Positions 23,326-33,730 of a DNA stretch of 64,000 nucleotides are shown here, in pieces; position 1 is the first letter of the stretch; each line of letters starts with the position of its first letter. This DNA is from Oryzias latipes (taxonomy: Eukaryota > Chordata > Actinopteri > Beloniformes > Adrianichthyidae), in NCBI RefSeq assembly GCF_002234675.1, contig NC_019879.2:28537063-28601062 (forward strand). Direction: 5' to 3'. The notes under the pieces were generated by a model. The model made no database searches. It had not been told where the DNA came from and worked only from the letters and a program-made list of their open reading frames with translations. Made by a program: the position numbers and the translations under genes.

Positions 23326-24905
23326 CGGTCTTCGGGCCGTAGACGTCCACATCCCGTTTAAATGTTGCCGCCAACAGCTCCAAGGGTCCTGGTCCAGGGG
23401 CTTTTGGTGTTGGTCCGCTGGATGTCCTGATACCGGTTTTGCCTTTCTCTGCAGTTCTGTGGTTCTGCCTACAGGGAGCAGGAGACGCTCCATTGGGGGG
23501 GGGGGGTTCTGGGGTAACTGCGCCGTAAACTATAACACTGCCTGCAGCCCAGCACTGAGCTGGACTACATCCTCAGCAGCAGCAGAACACCAGGGAAACG
23601 TCCAGTGAGACTCTCCTTTTTGTTTTTAATCAACGACGACTGTTAGATTCTCTAAATGTTCGACATTCCTGTGAGACTCCATGAAAATATCCGTGTCGAT
23701 TCCCAAAAATGAGAGAAAAATGAAACTAAATCATAGTGGGCCAGTCAGGGAACTTCCTGGCCAGATCTTTCAAATTAAAAGCTCCCCAGAGTCTCACAGA
23801 GTGTGACCGTGCCTTATTGGAGGCTGCTGTAAATTCATAAAAAAAACACAACAGCTTCAGAACGGCAAACATTTGAAAGAAAAGTTCAGTTCAAAATGGT
23901 GCCATTAAAAAAACAACACAATATACATATTTATTTGTTAAAACACACAAATTGCCTTTAGTTTTTTTTGTACGTCCTTTGAATTTATGCAGTTGGTTTA
24001 ATTCATGTGTGGATTTATTGTTTTTTATTTGGAGGTATTTTGACTTTTGTGCTGTGCTTCACAGTTTCATGGGATTCAGATATTTGTTACCTTTTGATCA
24101 AATGTTTGGTAAATTGTTGAAGTGGAATTTTTTTATTTCCCGTCTGGCTTTAAGTGCACAGCCAGGAGTTTTTGATGTGGGAGGATTTGTCGTATGTGGT
24201 GCAGATGTGGTGTTTTCACCTGTGGCTTTTGTAGACAAAGAAACACCTGAACTACAAAAAAACAAACAACAAAAATCAGTTTCTTGTAGTTGTGGAGGGA
24301 AGTTTTTGATGGATTGGTGGATTATCATACAGAATCCAATAAAAAATGTGTTGTTTCTAAACGAATCCCTTCTTTGAGGCGACTTTACAGGATGTTTCCT
24401 GTTGGATTGGTGGCGGCTGCCTCGCCTTCCCGCTCTTTGGTATGATGGGATCTGTGGATCAGGCGTGTCTGCGCGGCGAGCAGCTGTCTTTCTCAATACG
24501 AATGTATTTGCACTGAATGGTTTTTAAACTTAAGTGATCAGCTTCTCTGTGCCGTTTTAGTGCTTGGTGGTGCACGTGGTCTGCCTTGTTGTAAAGCAGT
24601 GATAGTCCGTCTGTCTTCGGGTCTGCGGAGACCAGGACTGCCTTTTGAACGAAGCGTTTCAATAATCAGCTTAGTCACTGTCTTAAGTCTTTCACTTCTC
24701 CATAACCCCTAAAAGACCAAACATGAACATTTTATGAAGACTTGTTATAAAACCCGCTGTGTTCGGATGATGACAACTTGGAGGATTTATAAAAAAACAC
24801 ATTTGCGCACGTTTTTTTCAAATAATGGAGGATTCAAAGGCAATGCATTGTGGTCTTTATTTGCCAACCGATGCAGAGACTTCTGGAAACATTGTATTTG
24901 TAGAT

Positions 24906-24936
<31 letters not shown>

Positions 24937-25541
24937 GGTTAACACCCTACTTAGTGAATGAATTTGGGAAAAAACATTATTACTATTGAAATAATCTTTA
25001 TTGATAACAATATTAAAAATAGTAACAGAATTCCAGTTTTGCTAGCAAACAAAATAGAGAAATTATTTTATTTATACATTTTCTTTTCTCGCTTAAAGTT
25101 GACAGAAATAGAAAAAAAACATTTTGTTGTTTTTCTAATTTGAAGTGTAAAATTGAAGCTGTTGATTTCTGCTGAAATCTATTTAAATTGAATCATTTTT
25201 AATGAAGTTTTCAGTCCATTCTTTGATTAGCCAAAGCCATGTTCCTATTTGGAAGAGACTCCTGGAGTAAATACACCTGTGGATTGTATCCGTGTTCACT
25301 GTGATTCTGTCCTTCCTTGACGTGCTGTTTAAAAATATTTCGCTATTTTTGTGGCTTTGAACTAGTTGTAGGATTCCAAAAAGTGTCGGTGTCGTCTTTT
25401 GTTCTGGCTTTCTCAGAAAGATGGAACCATCGTGCTTTTTTTAAAGGTGGAACCGCCGTGCGTTGAAGGCATTTTCTCTAGTTTCTGATAGAAATGGATC
25501 AGATTTGAGGTTGGTAAATAGTTTCTATTCAGTTACTTATA
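23326..25541 (+). other. pgap1 3' flank, probable 3'UTR then intergenic
   Basis: No coding exon. AATAAA occurs several times on the + strand (for example near 24338), so the 3'UTR end cannot be fixed. A pure C20-A10 tract lies at 24906-24935. From about 24960 the sequence becomes AT-rich. Confidence 0.45.
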
Positions 25542-25771
25542 ACAATAATAATGGATTGGATTTATCTGCACTCTTCCAGACGCTCAAAGCGCTTGCAGTG
25601 TGTCAAATATACATTCACTCTTCATTCAAACTTGGTGATGCTAACACAGCTGCCCTGGGCAGACTGACAGAAGACCCAAGGACACAACGACAGTTGGGGG
25701 GAGCGGGGATCGAACCACCGACCCTTCGATCATTGGACGACCTGCTCAACTGCCTGAGGTCACTGCCGCCC
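25542..25771 (-). mobile_element. tRNA-derived SINE
   Basis: Read on the minus strand, a head with GGCAGTTGAGCAGGTCGTCC (A-box region) and GGTTCGATCCCCGC (pol III B box) is followed by a body and a tail. The tail has AAGCGCTTTGAGCGTCTGG and ends in ATTATTATTGTT. This is a tRNA-derived head joined to a LINE-like tail that is shared in type with 28560-28735. Confidence 0.8.
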
Positions 25772-26219
25772 TCTTACAAGCGTTTGAGAGGTTTAGTTTA
25801 GGTATGAAGAGGAACAAAAGAACGGATTTTCGCAGCCAGGTCCCGACCATTTTTTAAATTTATTTTACCCGGAGGATCAGTTGAGAACAAATTCTGAATT
25901 ACAGTGATGACCTGATCATTGAACACTCATTTAGATAGAAGTCAGGACTGGTCACCAAATGTGAACTGGACCAAGCACAAAGACTGGAATCAAGACTCTG
26001 AGTCTTTGATTCAAGTTTAAATTCTTGTATTTGAGCTCAGACTGGACTTGTGAGCCTAACTTGAGGAAGGAGCCATTTTGGATCCATATTTATAAGGATT
26101 GTTACAATTATCTAAAAAGATCCGCCTTTTAACCAAAAACTGGCCCAAACCTACCTGAGACTAAACTTGGACTTGTGACTTGATGTAGACTTTAGAAATT
26201 GGACTAGGACTCCTTTCTC
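25772..26219. other. Intergenic, unassigned
   Basis: Mixed sequence including runs of GACTTG/GACTTGT-like words. No gene or defined element. Confidence 0.4.
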
Positions 26220-26780
26220 TAATTCTGCGAACTGAGCATGTGTGGCGCGTTGAAGAATGCATTTTTAGCCTGTGGTATTCACACAAGACTGTCACTACCC
26301 AATACTGGTGCCTGTACTCACAGTTGGAAGAGGCTTGGTGCAAATGTCTAAGCGGTTTATCTCTGATGAATCTTGCTTTAGGCCTTTTCTTTCACAGCTC
26401 TATTCTGATATATGAAAGACTTGATGTCACATAAATCTGACTGGGCACAAATCACAATTAATAATTTCTCTATCCTGATCAATTTCCATTGGTTGGCACT
26501 TCTGTGTTTTGGAAAGGACGCTACCTCTGTGTCACGATCAAATCAGAGTCACTGACTGGTCAAAGTTCAACTGGTGACTTAAAAACGTGCGTTGCAACAT
26601 GTGAACACCAGTTTTGAACGTGAACGCTTGAAACGCGCGTTTCCAGTGACCTTTCATTAGAAAGGGTCACTTGAACGCGTGTTTCTGAGCCTGGTGTGAA
26701 CATAGAATGAGGCATGGTCGGGTATTGATGCACTTTAATATTATAAACCGTTCCGTGATTGGCGAACACATGACCTGGAT
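26220..26780 (+). repeat. Dispersed repeat family C, copy 1
   Basis: Shares ordered blocks with 56160-56600: GAAGAATGCATTTTTA-like start, ATATATGAAAGACTTG(A/G)TGTC, CACAAATCACAATTAATAAT, TTGGTCAAAGTTCA-like words, and CGAGCCTGGTTTGAA-like end (here TGAGCCTGGTGTGAACATAG). Probably a non-autonomous DNA transposon. Termini are not clear. Confidence 0.55.
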
Positions 26781-27727
26781 TTGACCCAGAGATTGAGCTC
26801 GGGCAATCTTCTTATAAGACTTTTGACTTTGACTCAAGCATTTAGACTGACTTTGACTCGAGCAGACTAACTCGGACTAAGATGAAGAGAGATCAGGCAA
26901 GGAACCATTTTAGATCTTGTTGCCGAGATAGCCTTCTTCAATGCTGTCGGCGGTATCATGGTGAGGCTAAGGGACTCTGATAATCCCACGCTCTGAAATC
27001 TCAATGCTCTGTGTTACACGTATAAAGTTGAAAGCAAACCTCATGTGTGAAATGTATAGCCCACTATTGTTTGTTACTGGATCATAGAAGCGGCAGAAGA
27101 ACATGATCCGTATATAACTTAAAGGAGTTCAAAATCTGGTGCGTAAAACCACTCAACCCAAACTAGCAAGATATTCAAATAAAAAAAGAGACAATATTCA
27201 CTTTTAGCTTTTCATTTCTCACATTTGTGTATCTGAAGCATCACAGGAGTTGTTGCCGTTTGTTCGTTCTTCCAGGACAGAAAAGGAAACCAAGTCCTTT
27301 AAAGGAGTCGCTCTTGGCTCCTCCCACTTTGAATGTGCCATGCGGAGTCATCATGCGCTCACATGCAACTGTTTTTTTTTTTATTATTTGCTTTTGATTC
27401 AGAGCTCTCAGATGGAAATCCTCAGGTTTATGTGTTGTATCAAGTGCTTTGATGTTTTTATATTCCTCACTTTGTATTGATGTCACTGTAAATGGGACTC
27501 TTTTGGCACTGGTGGTGTTGCAATAAAAAAAGTAATACATTTTTGGGTTTATGTGTGTATTTTTTTAACTGTAATTCTGAAAGGGTGTTCCACCCCCCAC
27601 CCCCCCCTTTTTTAAATAATTTGCTTGTGCTGACATAAACTGAAATTATAAGAAGAAAAACTATTAGTTTTAGCCAGAAAAATGCCGTCAAGTCCACCAA
27701 GGTGAAGTCTGGCAGGTACTCTTTGCG
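26781..27727. other. Intergenic, unassigned
   Basis: No recognised exon. T9-ATT run at 27372-27383 and an AATAAA near 27521. C-rich run at 27590-27608. It could be the far 3'UTR of pgap1, whose mammalian homologue has a very long one; this is inference. Confidence 0.35.
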
Positions 27728-27936
27728 TAACCCTTGTGCTATCCTGGGCACTTTAACGTTGGGAGTTGGGTCATCTAGACCCACTAGACAGTGCTCTGAA
27801 CCTTTTTTCTTCAATGATTTGTGATCTTCACTGGTGTCCATGGATTACATGACATCTTTCCACCTTTATCCACCTTTGTCATGGTAGGGAGAACACGTCA
27901 ATGTAAGGGTGGGGTCATAGGATAGCACAAGGGTTA
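27728..27936 (+). mobile_element. TA-flanked MITE, copy 1
   Basis: Begins TA|ACCCTTGTGCTATCCT and ends with the complement AGGATAGCACAAGGGT|TA. Body has GGGTCATCTAGACCCACTAG and TCCACCTTTGTCATGGTAGG. Terminal inverted repeats of about 16 bp with TA on both sides point to a Tc1/mariner-type non-autonomous element. Three more copies and an end remnant lie in the window. Confidence 0.88.
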
Positions 27937-28001
27937 ATTTGAACTCTAACCCAAGTCTACATCACCGCAGGTCTCTTGTCTTTCAGCACAGAATAAAGGA
28001 T

Positions 28002-28215
28002 GTTTGTGTGTGTGTGTGTCTTTGTGTAGCAGATCAAACAGCAGCACCGGGGTTGGGTGTCATTTCTTATCAAAGTTGTGTCCATCAGAGCTGAAGCCCC
28101 CTTCTGCTCTGCTGACAGGGCAGGTGCAGGTGAATTCCAAGCTGGAGCTCAGTGAGACACAGGTGCAGCTCAGAGTCACAGGTGGAGCTCAGAGTCACAG
28201 GTGGAGCTCAGACAG
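28002..28215 (+). repeat. (GT)n and short minisatellite
   Basis: A GT run at about 28003-28020, then three imperfect copies of a ~19-bp unit (CTCAGAGTCACAGGTGGAG) between 28147 and 28213. Confidence 0.75.
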
Positions 28216-28339
28216 ACAGGTGTCAGTCTATAAAAACAAGTCAAACAGATGGAGATGGTGGTGATGTGGTTGTGGTTGACGGTTTGGTCATTGACAGCGA
28301 TTGGATCAAATCTGCAGCTGCAAGCAAACCCCTATAACG

Positions 28340-28450
28340 CTCAAACGCTTTACATCAAATCAAATCAACCTTTATTTATATAGCATTTTTACAACACGTC
28401 ACTCAAAGTGCTTTGCATAAAATATAATCAAATTTAACAAACAAAATGAC
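28340..28450 (+). repeat. Dispersed repeat end
   Basis: CAAATCAACCTTTATTTATA then TAGCATTTTTACAACACG and AAAGTGCTTTGCATAAAAT is a very common teleost repeat end. The element it belongs to cannot be named here. Confidence 0.55.
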
Positions 28451-28559
28451 ACGACAAAAAATTCCGACAACCCCCTCTCCACACATACACACACCATGAT
28501 AAAAAGAGTGATGAAATGATGGAATGTAGAGAACTGGCTTTGTACTGAAGTGGGGAAAC

Positions 28560-28735
28560 GATATTTTGGGGACTCAGTGGTAGGCGGGCGCCTGTGTTTG
28601 GCAGCGGAGCGGCCACCAGTGTGTGAATGTGTGCGTGACCGGGTGAATGGGTCCGTGACTGTAAAGCGCTTTGTCCTTGTAGGTAGAAAAGCGCTATAGA
28701 AGTATACGCCATTTACCACCACTGGAGTTACAAAC
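28560..28735 (+). mobile_element. SINE/LINE 3' tail
   Basis: GTGAATGTGTGCGTGACCGG, CTGTAAAGCGCTTTGTCC and AAAAGCGCTATAGAAGTA followed by CCATTTACC form a typical fish retroposon 3' end, of the same kind as the tail at 25542-25771. Confidence 0.65.
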
Positions 28736-28897
28736 AAAATGTAAAAGGAATAAAATAAACATATATTTAAAACAAGAACAAAAAACATATAATCATATAA
28801 ATAAATCTTAATAGACATATAAAATGGTAAGTGTGACTAAAAACGTAAAAATAAATAAATACCGGTACATACAAATAAATGTATATACATACACATG

Positions 28898-29112
28898 TAA
28901 CCCTTGTGCTATCCTTGGCACTTTAACATTGGGAGTGGGGTCGTCTAGACCCACTAGACAGTCCTCTGAACCTATTTTTTTCAATGATTTGTGATCTTCA
29001 CTGGTGTCCATGGATTACATGAAATCTTTCCACCTTTATCCACCTTTGTCATGGTAGGGAGAACATGTCAATGGAGGGGGGGGGGGGGTCATCTAAGATA
29101 ACACAAGGGTTA
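28898..29112 (+). mobile_element. TA-flanked MITE, copy 2
   Basis: Same orientation as copy 1, TA|ACCCTTGTGCTATCC to ACACAAGGGT|TA. One arm has a mutated terminus (AAGATAACACAAGGGT). The G-rich segment has become a run of 13 G ending at 29088. Confidence 0.87.
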
Positions 29113-29182
29113 AACTAGTAAAAAGAGAATATAAACAATTCAAATATCAAATACATTCCTAAAATTCAACTAATAGCTAAAT

Positions 29183-29860
29183 TAACCCTTGCGCTATCTC
29201 ACAATATCAAGGCCCAAAACCATAAAAAAACATTTATTAACCAATAGAAGAACTTTAAAATCAATACTGAATTGCACAGGGAGCCAACGCAGGGATTTTA
29301 AAATCAGTGTACTGTGTTCCCGCCACCTGGTCCTCGTCAATACGCGTTTTGCTGAATTTTGCAGCAGTTGGATGTTTGATATCCTGGTTCTGGGATGACC
29401 AGAGAGCAGGACATTATAATCTAATCTGCTGGAAATAAAAGGATGCATTAGCACCTCTATGCTGGCAAGAGAGAGAAATGGGCGGACACTGGCAATATTT
29501 TTAACCCTTGTGTTATCTTAGATGACCCCCTCCCCCCCTTCCATTGACGTGTTCTCCCTACCATGACAAAGGTGGATAAAGGTGGAAAGATTTCATGTAA
29601 TCCATGGACACCAGTGAAGATCACAAATCATTGAAAAAAATAGGTTCAGAGGACTGTCTAGTGGGTCTAGACGACCCCACTCCCAATGTTAAAGTGCCTA
29701 GGATAGCACAAGGGTTAAGATGATAAAATTATGTTCTTGTAATATTTTTAATTTGTGGTATAAAATTCATCTCTGAGTCAAAAATAACACCCAGGTTTCT
29801 CACACACTGAGAAGTTTTGTAATTTTTAGATAAAACATAAATAAAGGAGTTTCCCAAATG
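29183..29860 (-). mobile_element. LINE reverse-transcriptase C-terminal remnant, split by a MITE
   Basis: Minus strand reads VRNLGVIFDSEMNF (from about 29810), then NITRT and FYHLK, is interrupted at 29717-29502, and resumes as KNIASVRPFLSLASIEVL, FISSRLDYNVLLSG, QNSAKRVLTRTR and LKSLRWLPVQFSIDFKVLLL. This is the thumb/C-terminal part of an L2/Rex-type RT. It carries stops and small lesions. A 16-bp MITE terminus (TAACCCTTGCGCTATC, 29183-29198) abuts its end. Confidence 0.82.
29502..29717 (-). mobile_element. TA-flanked MITE, copy 3, inside LINE remnant
   Basis: Inverted relative to copies 1 and 2. TA|ACCCTTGTGTTATC at the left and GATAGCACAAGGGT|TA at the right. Removing it with one TA restores an uninterrupted LINE frame at the HLKNIA codons, which confirms the TA duplication and the ends ACCC...GGGT. 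Confidence 0.9.
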
Positions 29861-31784
29861 AGAAAAATGGTGATAAACTCACGTGATCCACTATCCAGTC
29901 TTTATTTACAGGCAGAAAACCTGAACTTTGCTCACATGACACTAAAATCCCAGCAGACTAAAGATAAAAGAAACCGTTAAACAGCCTTTTGTCCACACTT
30001 CTCTGTCTGTGATGACGGGGAATTGAACTCTTCAGAAGATGAAGGTGTTTCCACCCGGGCCCTCAATGTGAAGTTCACACGCAGGTTCAGATTCAATCTG
30101 TTTCTCGGTTGGAGACGACTTGAGCAATATTTACTCAGAAAAGGAGAAGCGTGCTGGGCAGGAACAAAGACGGGAGGAGCTCCAGAGGAGCTACTGGAAG
30201 AGGACCGGGAGAAGCCGGGTTGTTCAGAGGCTGGATGGAAGATGACCTCAGGGAAATCTGGGGAACTCGGGGAACAGATGTTCTCCGTTTTGTCTGTAGG
30301 CGTCTTGTACTTGTGGTTCATCCTAGTTTGGGAATCGAAAAGAAGAACAGATCCTGATCATCAGTCTCAGTAATGAAACCACGCCGATTACCAGAAAATA
30401 AATCAAACCGCTGAAACAAACAGAATTTATTTAGAAAAAGAGAGTCTTTCGCCTCACTCAGGCTGTGGGTAAAAAGACATTTTCACTGTAAGAAACTTGG
30501 ATCCGTGGGGGGGGGGGCGTGACGGACAAACAAGGGCTCAAACAGGAGGTCACAGAAACAGCAGAAGAAGATGAAAAGAAGTGCTGGCCTGGCTTAACTC
30601 GCTTCAGGTCGGATTTCATGACTCAGCAGTCAGAGGGACACATTTGGACAAAAATGGATCCATGGGAAAGTTCAAGCACAAACACACTGCTACTCAAAAA
30701 CAACAACAAAACACTAAAAGGTTTCTAACATTTGACAAACAAATATTTTGACTGTTGAGAAAAGAAGAGGGACTTTCTGGGTCTGTTGTATCTTTAGTAA
30801 AATTATGGTTAAGCATGGTGGTGGTAGTGTGATGCAATTTTGAGCTTCATTTTCTTCAAATGTGTCCTCCGACACCAGAAAAATGCCACAAGAACATGTT
30901 AAAAACACCTTTTGTAATCAGACAGCGAATCTATGTGTGGCACACAAAACAATCCTTTTTAAAACAGCAGGTTTTCTTCCGGCAGACTTCACGTTAAATG
31001 TCCTTTCAGGATTTCCGAGCCACGTGCCCGCACCATTTAAGGTTCCCCTTCAATATGTAGTGAGTCATTCTACAAAAGTCATTTCCACAAGTGCAGAACA
31101 GTCTGGACCTTCTCACAACCTTTTCAGGAGCTCAATGTGAAATCTGGAATCAGCCTCTCTGACATTATGCAGAGTTTTCCTTGCAAAGTTCCTTATTATT
31201 AGCGTGTGAAGGGAGCAGGAACCATGGAGAACATACAGGAATGAAGGGACCCTTTTTCCCTAAGCAGTTTCATGAAATCAGACAGGGACAGTCCTTACAG
31301 TACGGTTGGGATTCTAAAAAGCAGAGCAGTTGTTTTGGACAGCAGAGGGCAGCCTTTTCTCCCAAACAGGCCTTGTTTTTCAAGCTGAAGCTCAACGACA
31401 TTCTGCTCTGTGAACTAGCAGAGTCTTCATCCAGGAGCAAGGAGACACCCAAGGAAAACAAACCAGAGCAACCGAAAGACTATAAGTGGAATGTGGCTCT
31501 GGTCCTCCCACAGCGGTCTGCCACGGCCTCAGCAGGTGCAGGAAATATGTGCGGGGACGACTTCAGCACTTCCACATAATCAACAAGTTTCAGGATTTAT
31601 GTTCATGAAAACCATCAATATATGTGGAGTTGAAAAAGTCAGGAGCCTTGAACATTGGAAAAGTCAAACACACTTTACATCCTCGTCTGAAACTTATAGA
31701 TGTTTTTAGTGTTTAGTGTGTTTATTAGGTTCACGGTTATTTTAACTTTGGTTATCAAAGTGTTCACTCCTTTAGGATATGCAT
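29861..31784. other. Intergenic, no gene recognised
   Basis: Overlapping frames of about 115 codons on both strands at 29977-30373, and one of 132 codons at 31181-31579, have no motif I know and no clear splice context. A G-run lies at 30508-30517. A family B end fragment lies at about 30820-30920 (CAGAAAAATGCCACAAGAAC). Confidence 0.4.
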
Positions 31785-33730
31785 GGTGGCCCCGAAGGGC
31801 AAATCACGTCGACAAATCACTTGACATGAAAACATTTTAAAAATCAAAACGCCAATTAAAAAAATAAAACAAAACTTCAGAAACCAAAATTTAAAAAACA
31901 AAAATGAAAAGAATTTGTTGGAAAACAAAATTAATTACCAGAAAACAAGGTAAGTACTGAGGAACATCATCAGTGATGTCCCATGCACACTACCTGCCTT
32001 TTCCGGTTCCTCATTGTGTTTCGTTTTTTTTTTTTTTTTTTTTTTTTTCTTTTAACTTGTCCTGTCCAACAGCTAGGCAAACAGATGAGAGCTGAGGGCC
32101 TCTTGTGTTGGACATATTTTATTCTAACAAGAGGGGTTATTCATCTTCAGACAAACCAAAGGTATGTCTGAATAAACCCCTTTTGTAATTGAGGCCAAAC
32201 TTTATTCATTTCAATCATGTTTGAAAATCTTTGGTGTTGGACCGGACGGAAAAGGAAAGAGGGGAACAAGAGAGAGGGACGTTAGAGAGAGGGGGGGGTA
32301 GGAGGGTGATAATAGGAGGGGAAGGGGGGTAAGACCATGAAGCAGCATAGAGCAGGCAGGTTTACTGGTTGTTTATCGTTACGGTACGGTTCAAATGTAG
32401 TACAGAAAGGGCGGGGCCTGTTCACACACACCCAAATATTATCAACACACCTGCTAGCCGCAGAAATGTCCACATGTCAACATGCACACAAAACAGATAG
32501 TGTTCACGAACGCACACTTATGCCTCCAAACCAACTAGTGTGAAATCTTTCATTCATTCAATCATGCAAACTATCAGTGCAAAGGTGAGCCAACACCCGT
32601 GCTCAGGCGAGTGTTTATGCTCTTCCAAAATGGATGGTGGAATGCGAAAAGAAGGAGGAGGAGCGCCCAGCCACCCCCACACCCACACCCCCGCCGCAGC
32701 AGCAGCGGCAGCCGGAATTCCCCCAGCGCCACACGGGAACAGGCAGGGAACAACCGCCCCCCGGGCGACTAAGACCGCCACCCAGGCCAGGGCCAGCAGG
32801 ACCGCCGCGAGGCCCCCAGAGCCAGAGAGCAGGGAGGCGCAGAGGGAAAGAGAGCGCCGCCCCAGCCCAGCCAGGAAAGCAGCCCCCCGCCGCGCCGGAA
32901 GAGCCCAACGCAGGGCCCCACCGGAGAGGGACGCCCACAGCCCCAGACGAGCACCCCACCACCACCCAGGAGTTCCGGGCATCCCCCCGCCCCGACCCCA
33001 GGTACGAGCCAGGACCCCCCAAGGGAGACCCGCTCCGCACTCCAGGCAGCCACCCACCCGGCCCACGGTTGGTCCAGGTAGGAGCAAGGCAGGGGCCCGC
33101 CGCCCCCGCCCAGGAGGGGGGAACCCCGGGGAAAAAAGGGCGGCCCATAAGGGATGTTATAAATATGGCCCGACCAGGCTCGGCCATGTTGGAAGTTTGG
33201 CGGGGCCCAGCGCCCAGGGGCAAGGACCAGGACCCACCCCCCAGGGACACGAACACCCCCGGCTCAGGTGTAATATGAACCCCCCCACCGTGCGGAGAGA
33301 GCACCGCCGGGCCCAGGGAGCCGGCACCCAAGGGACACGGCCGCCATCGCCAAGGGGCCCACACCCCCCACCAGGGACGGGGTAGGGGACAGATGGACCC
33401 AGGTCCCACCTTCCTTGTAAAATGTGTGTGCGTGTATGGGTCTGTGTTTCGTTTTTTAACATTTAACTTTGTTTTTAATTTAATTTTTTTTTGAACATTC
33501 CATTTTGTTTTCTGGAAATTGGTTTTGTTTTCTAAAATGTTTTTCATTTTTTAACATTTTGTTTTCTGGATATTAATGTTGTTTTCTGAACTGTTTTTTC
33601 GTTTTTGTTTTCTATGTTTTGGTTTCTGAAAGCCTAAAGCTGCTTTTTAACAGTTGTTAATTGTTGTTATCTTTAAAAAAATATTTTTGTATAGAGTGAT
33701 TTTTTGAATGATTTGCTCTCAAGGGCCACC
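31785..33730. mobile_element. Composite element: inverted AT-rich arms around a GC-rich core
   Basis: Ends are inverted: GGTGGCCC-N6-GCAAATCA at the left and its complement at the right. Inside lie AT-rich arms, left about 31820-31970 rich in AAAACAAAA/CAGAAAAC words and right about 33450-33650 with the complementary GTTTTCTG/TTTTGTTTT words. The core has T-rich and unique segments (32020-32600) and then a very C/G-rich block, 32640-33410. No transposase frame is recognised; long frames in the core are a GC effect. The 32073-32206 segment recurs at 52410-52545. No target duplication was found, so class is unknown. Confidence 0.6.

Noticed and set aside
29977..30373. Overlapping frames of about 115 codons on opposite strands
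   Set aside because: No recognised domain, no supporting splice or promoter signs, neither strand favoured.
31181..31579. 132-codon frame
   Set aside because: No motif or homology recognised; length is possible by chance in a 64-kb window.
32540..33547. Long Pro/Gly/Arg-rich open frames on both strands (up to 310 codons)
   Set aside because: Open in nearly all frames because the block is C/G-rich; low-complexity translation, no domain, and lies inside a repeat-like element.
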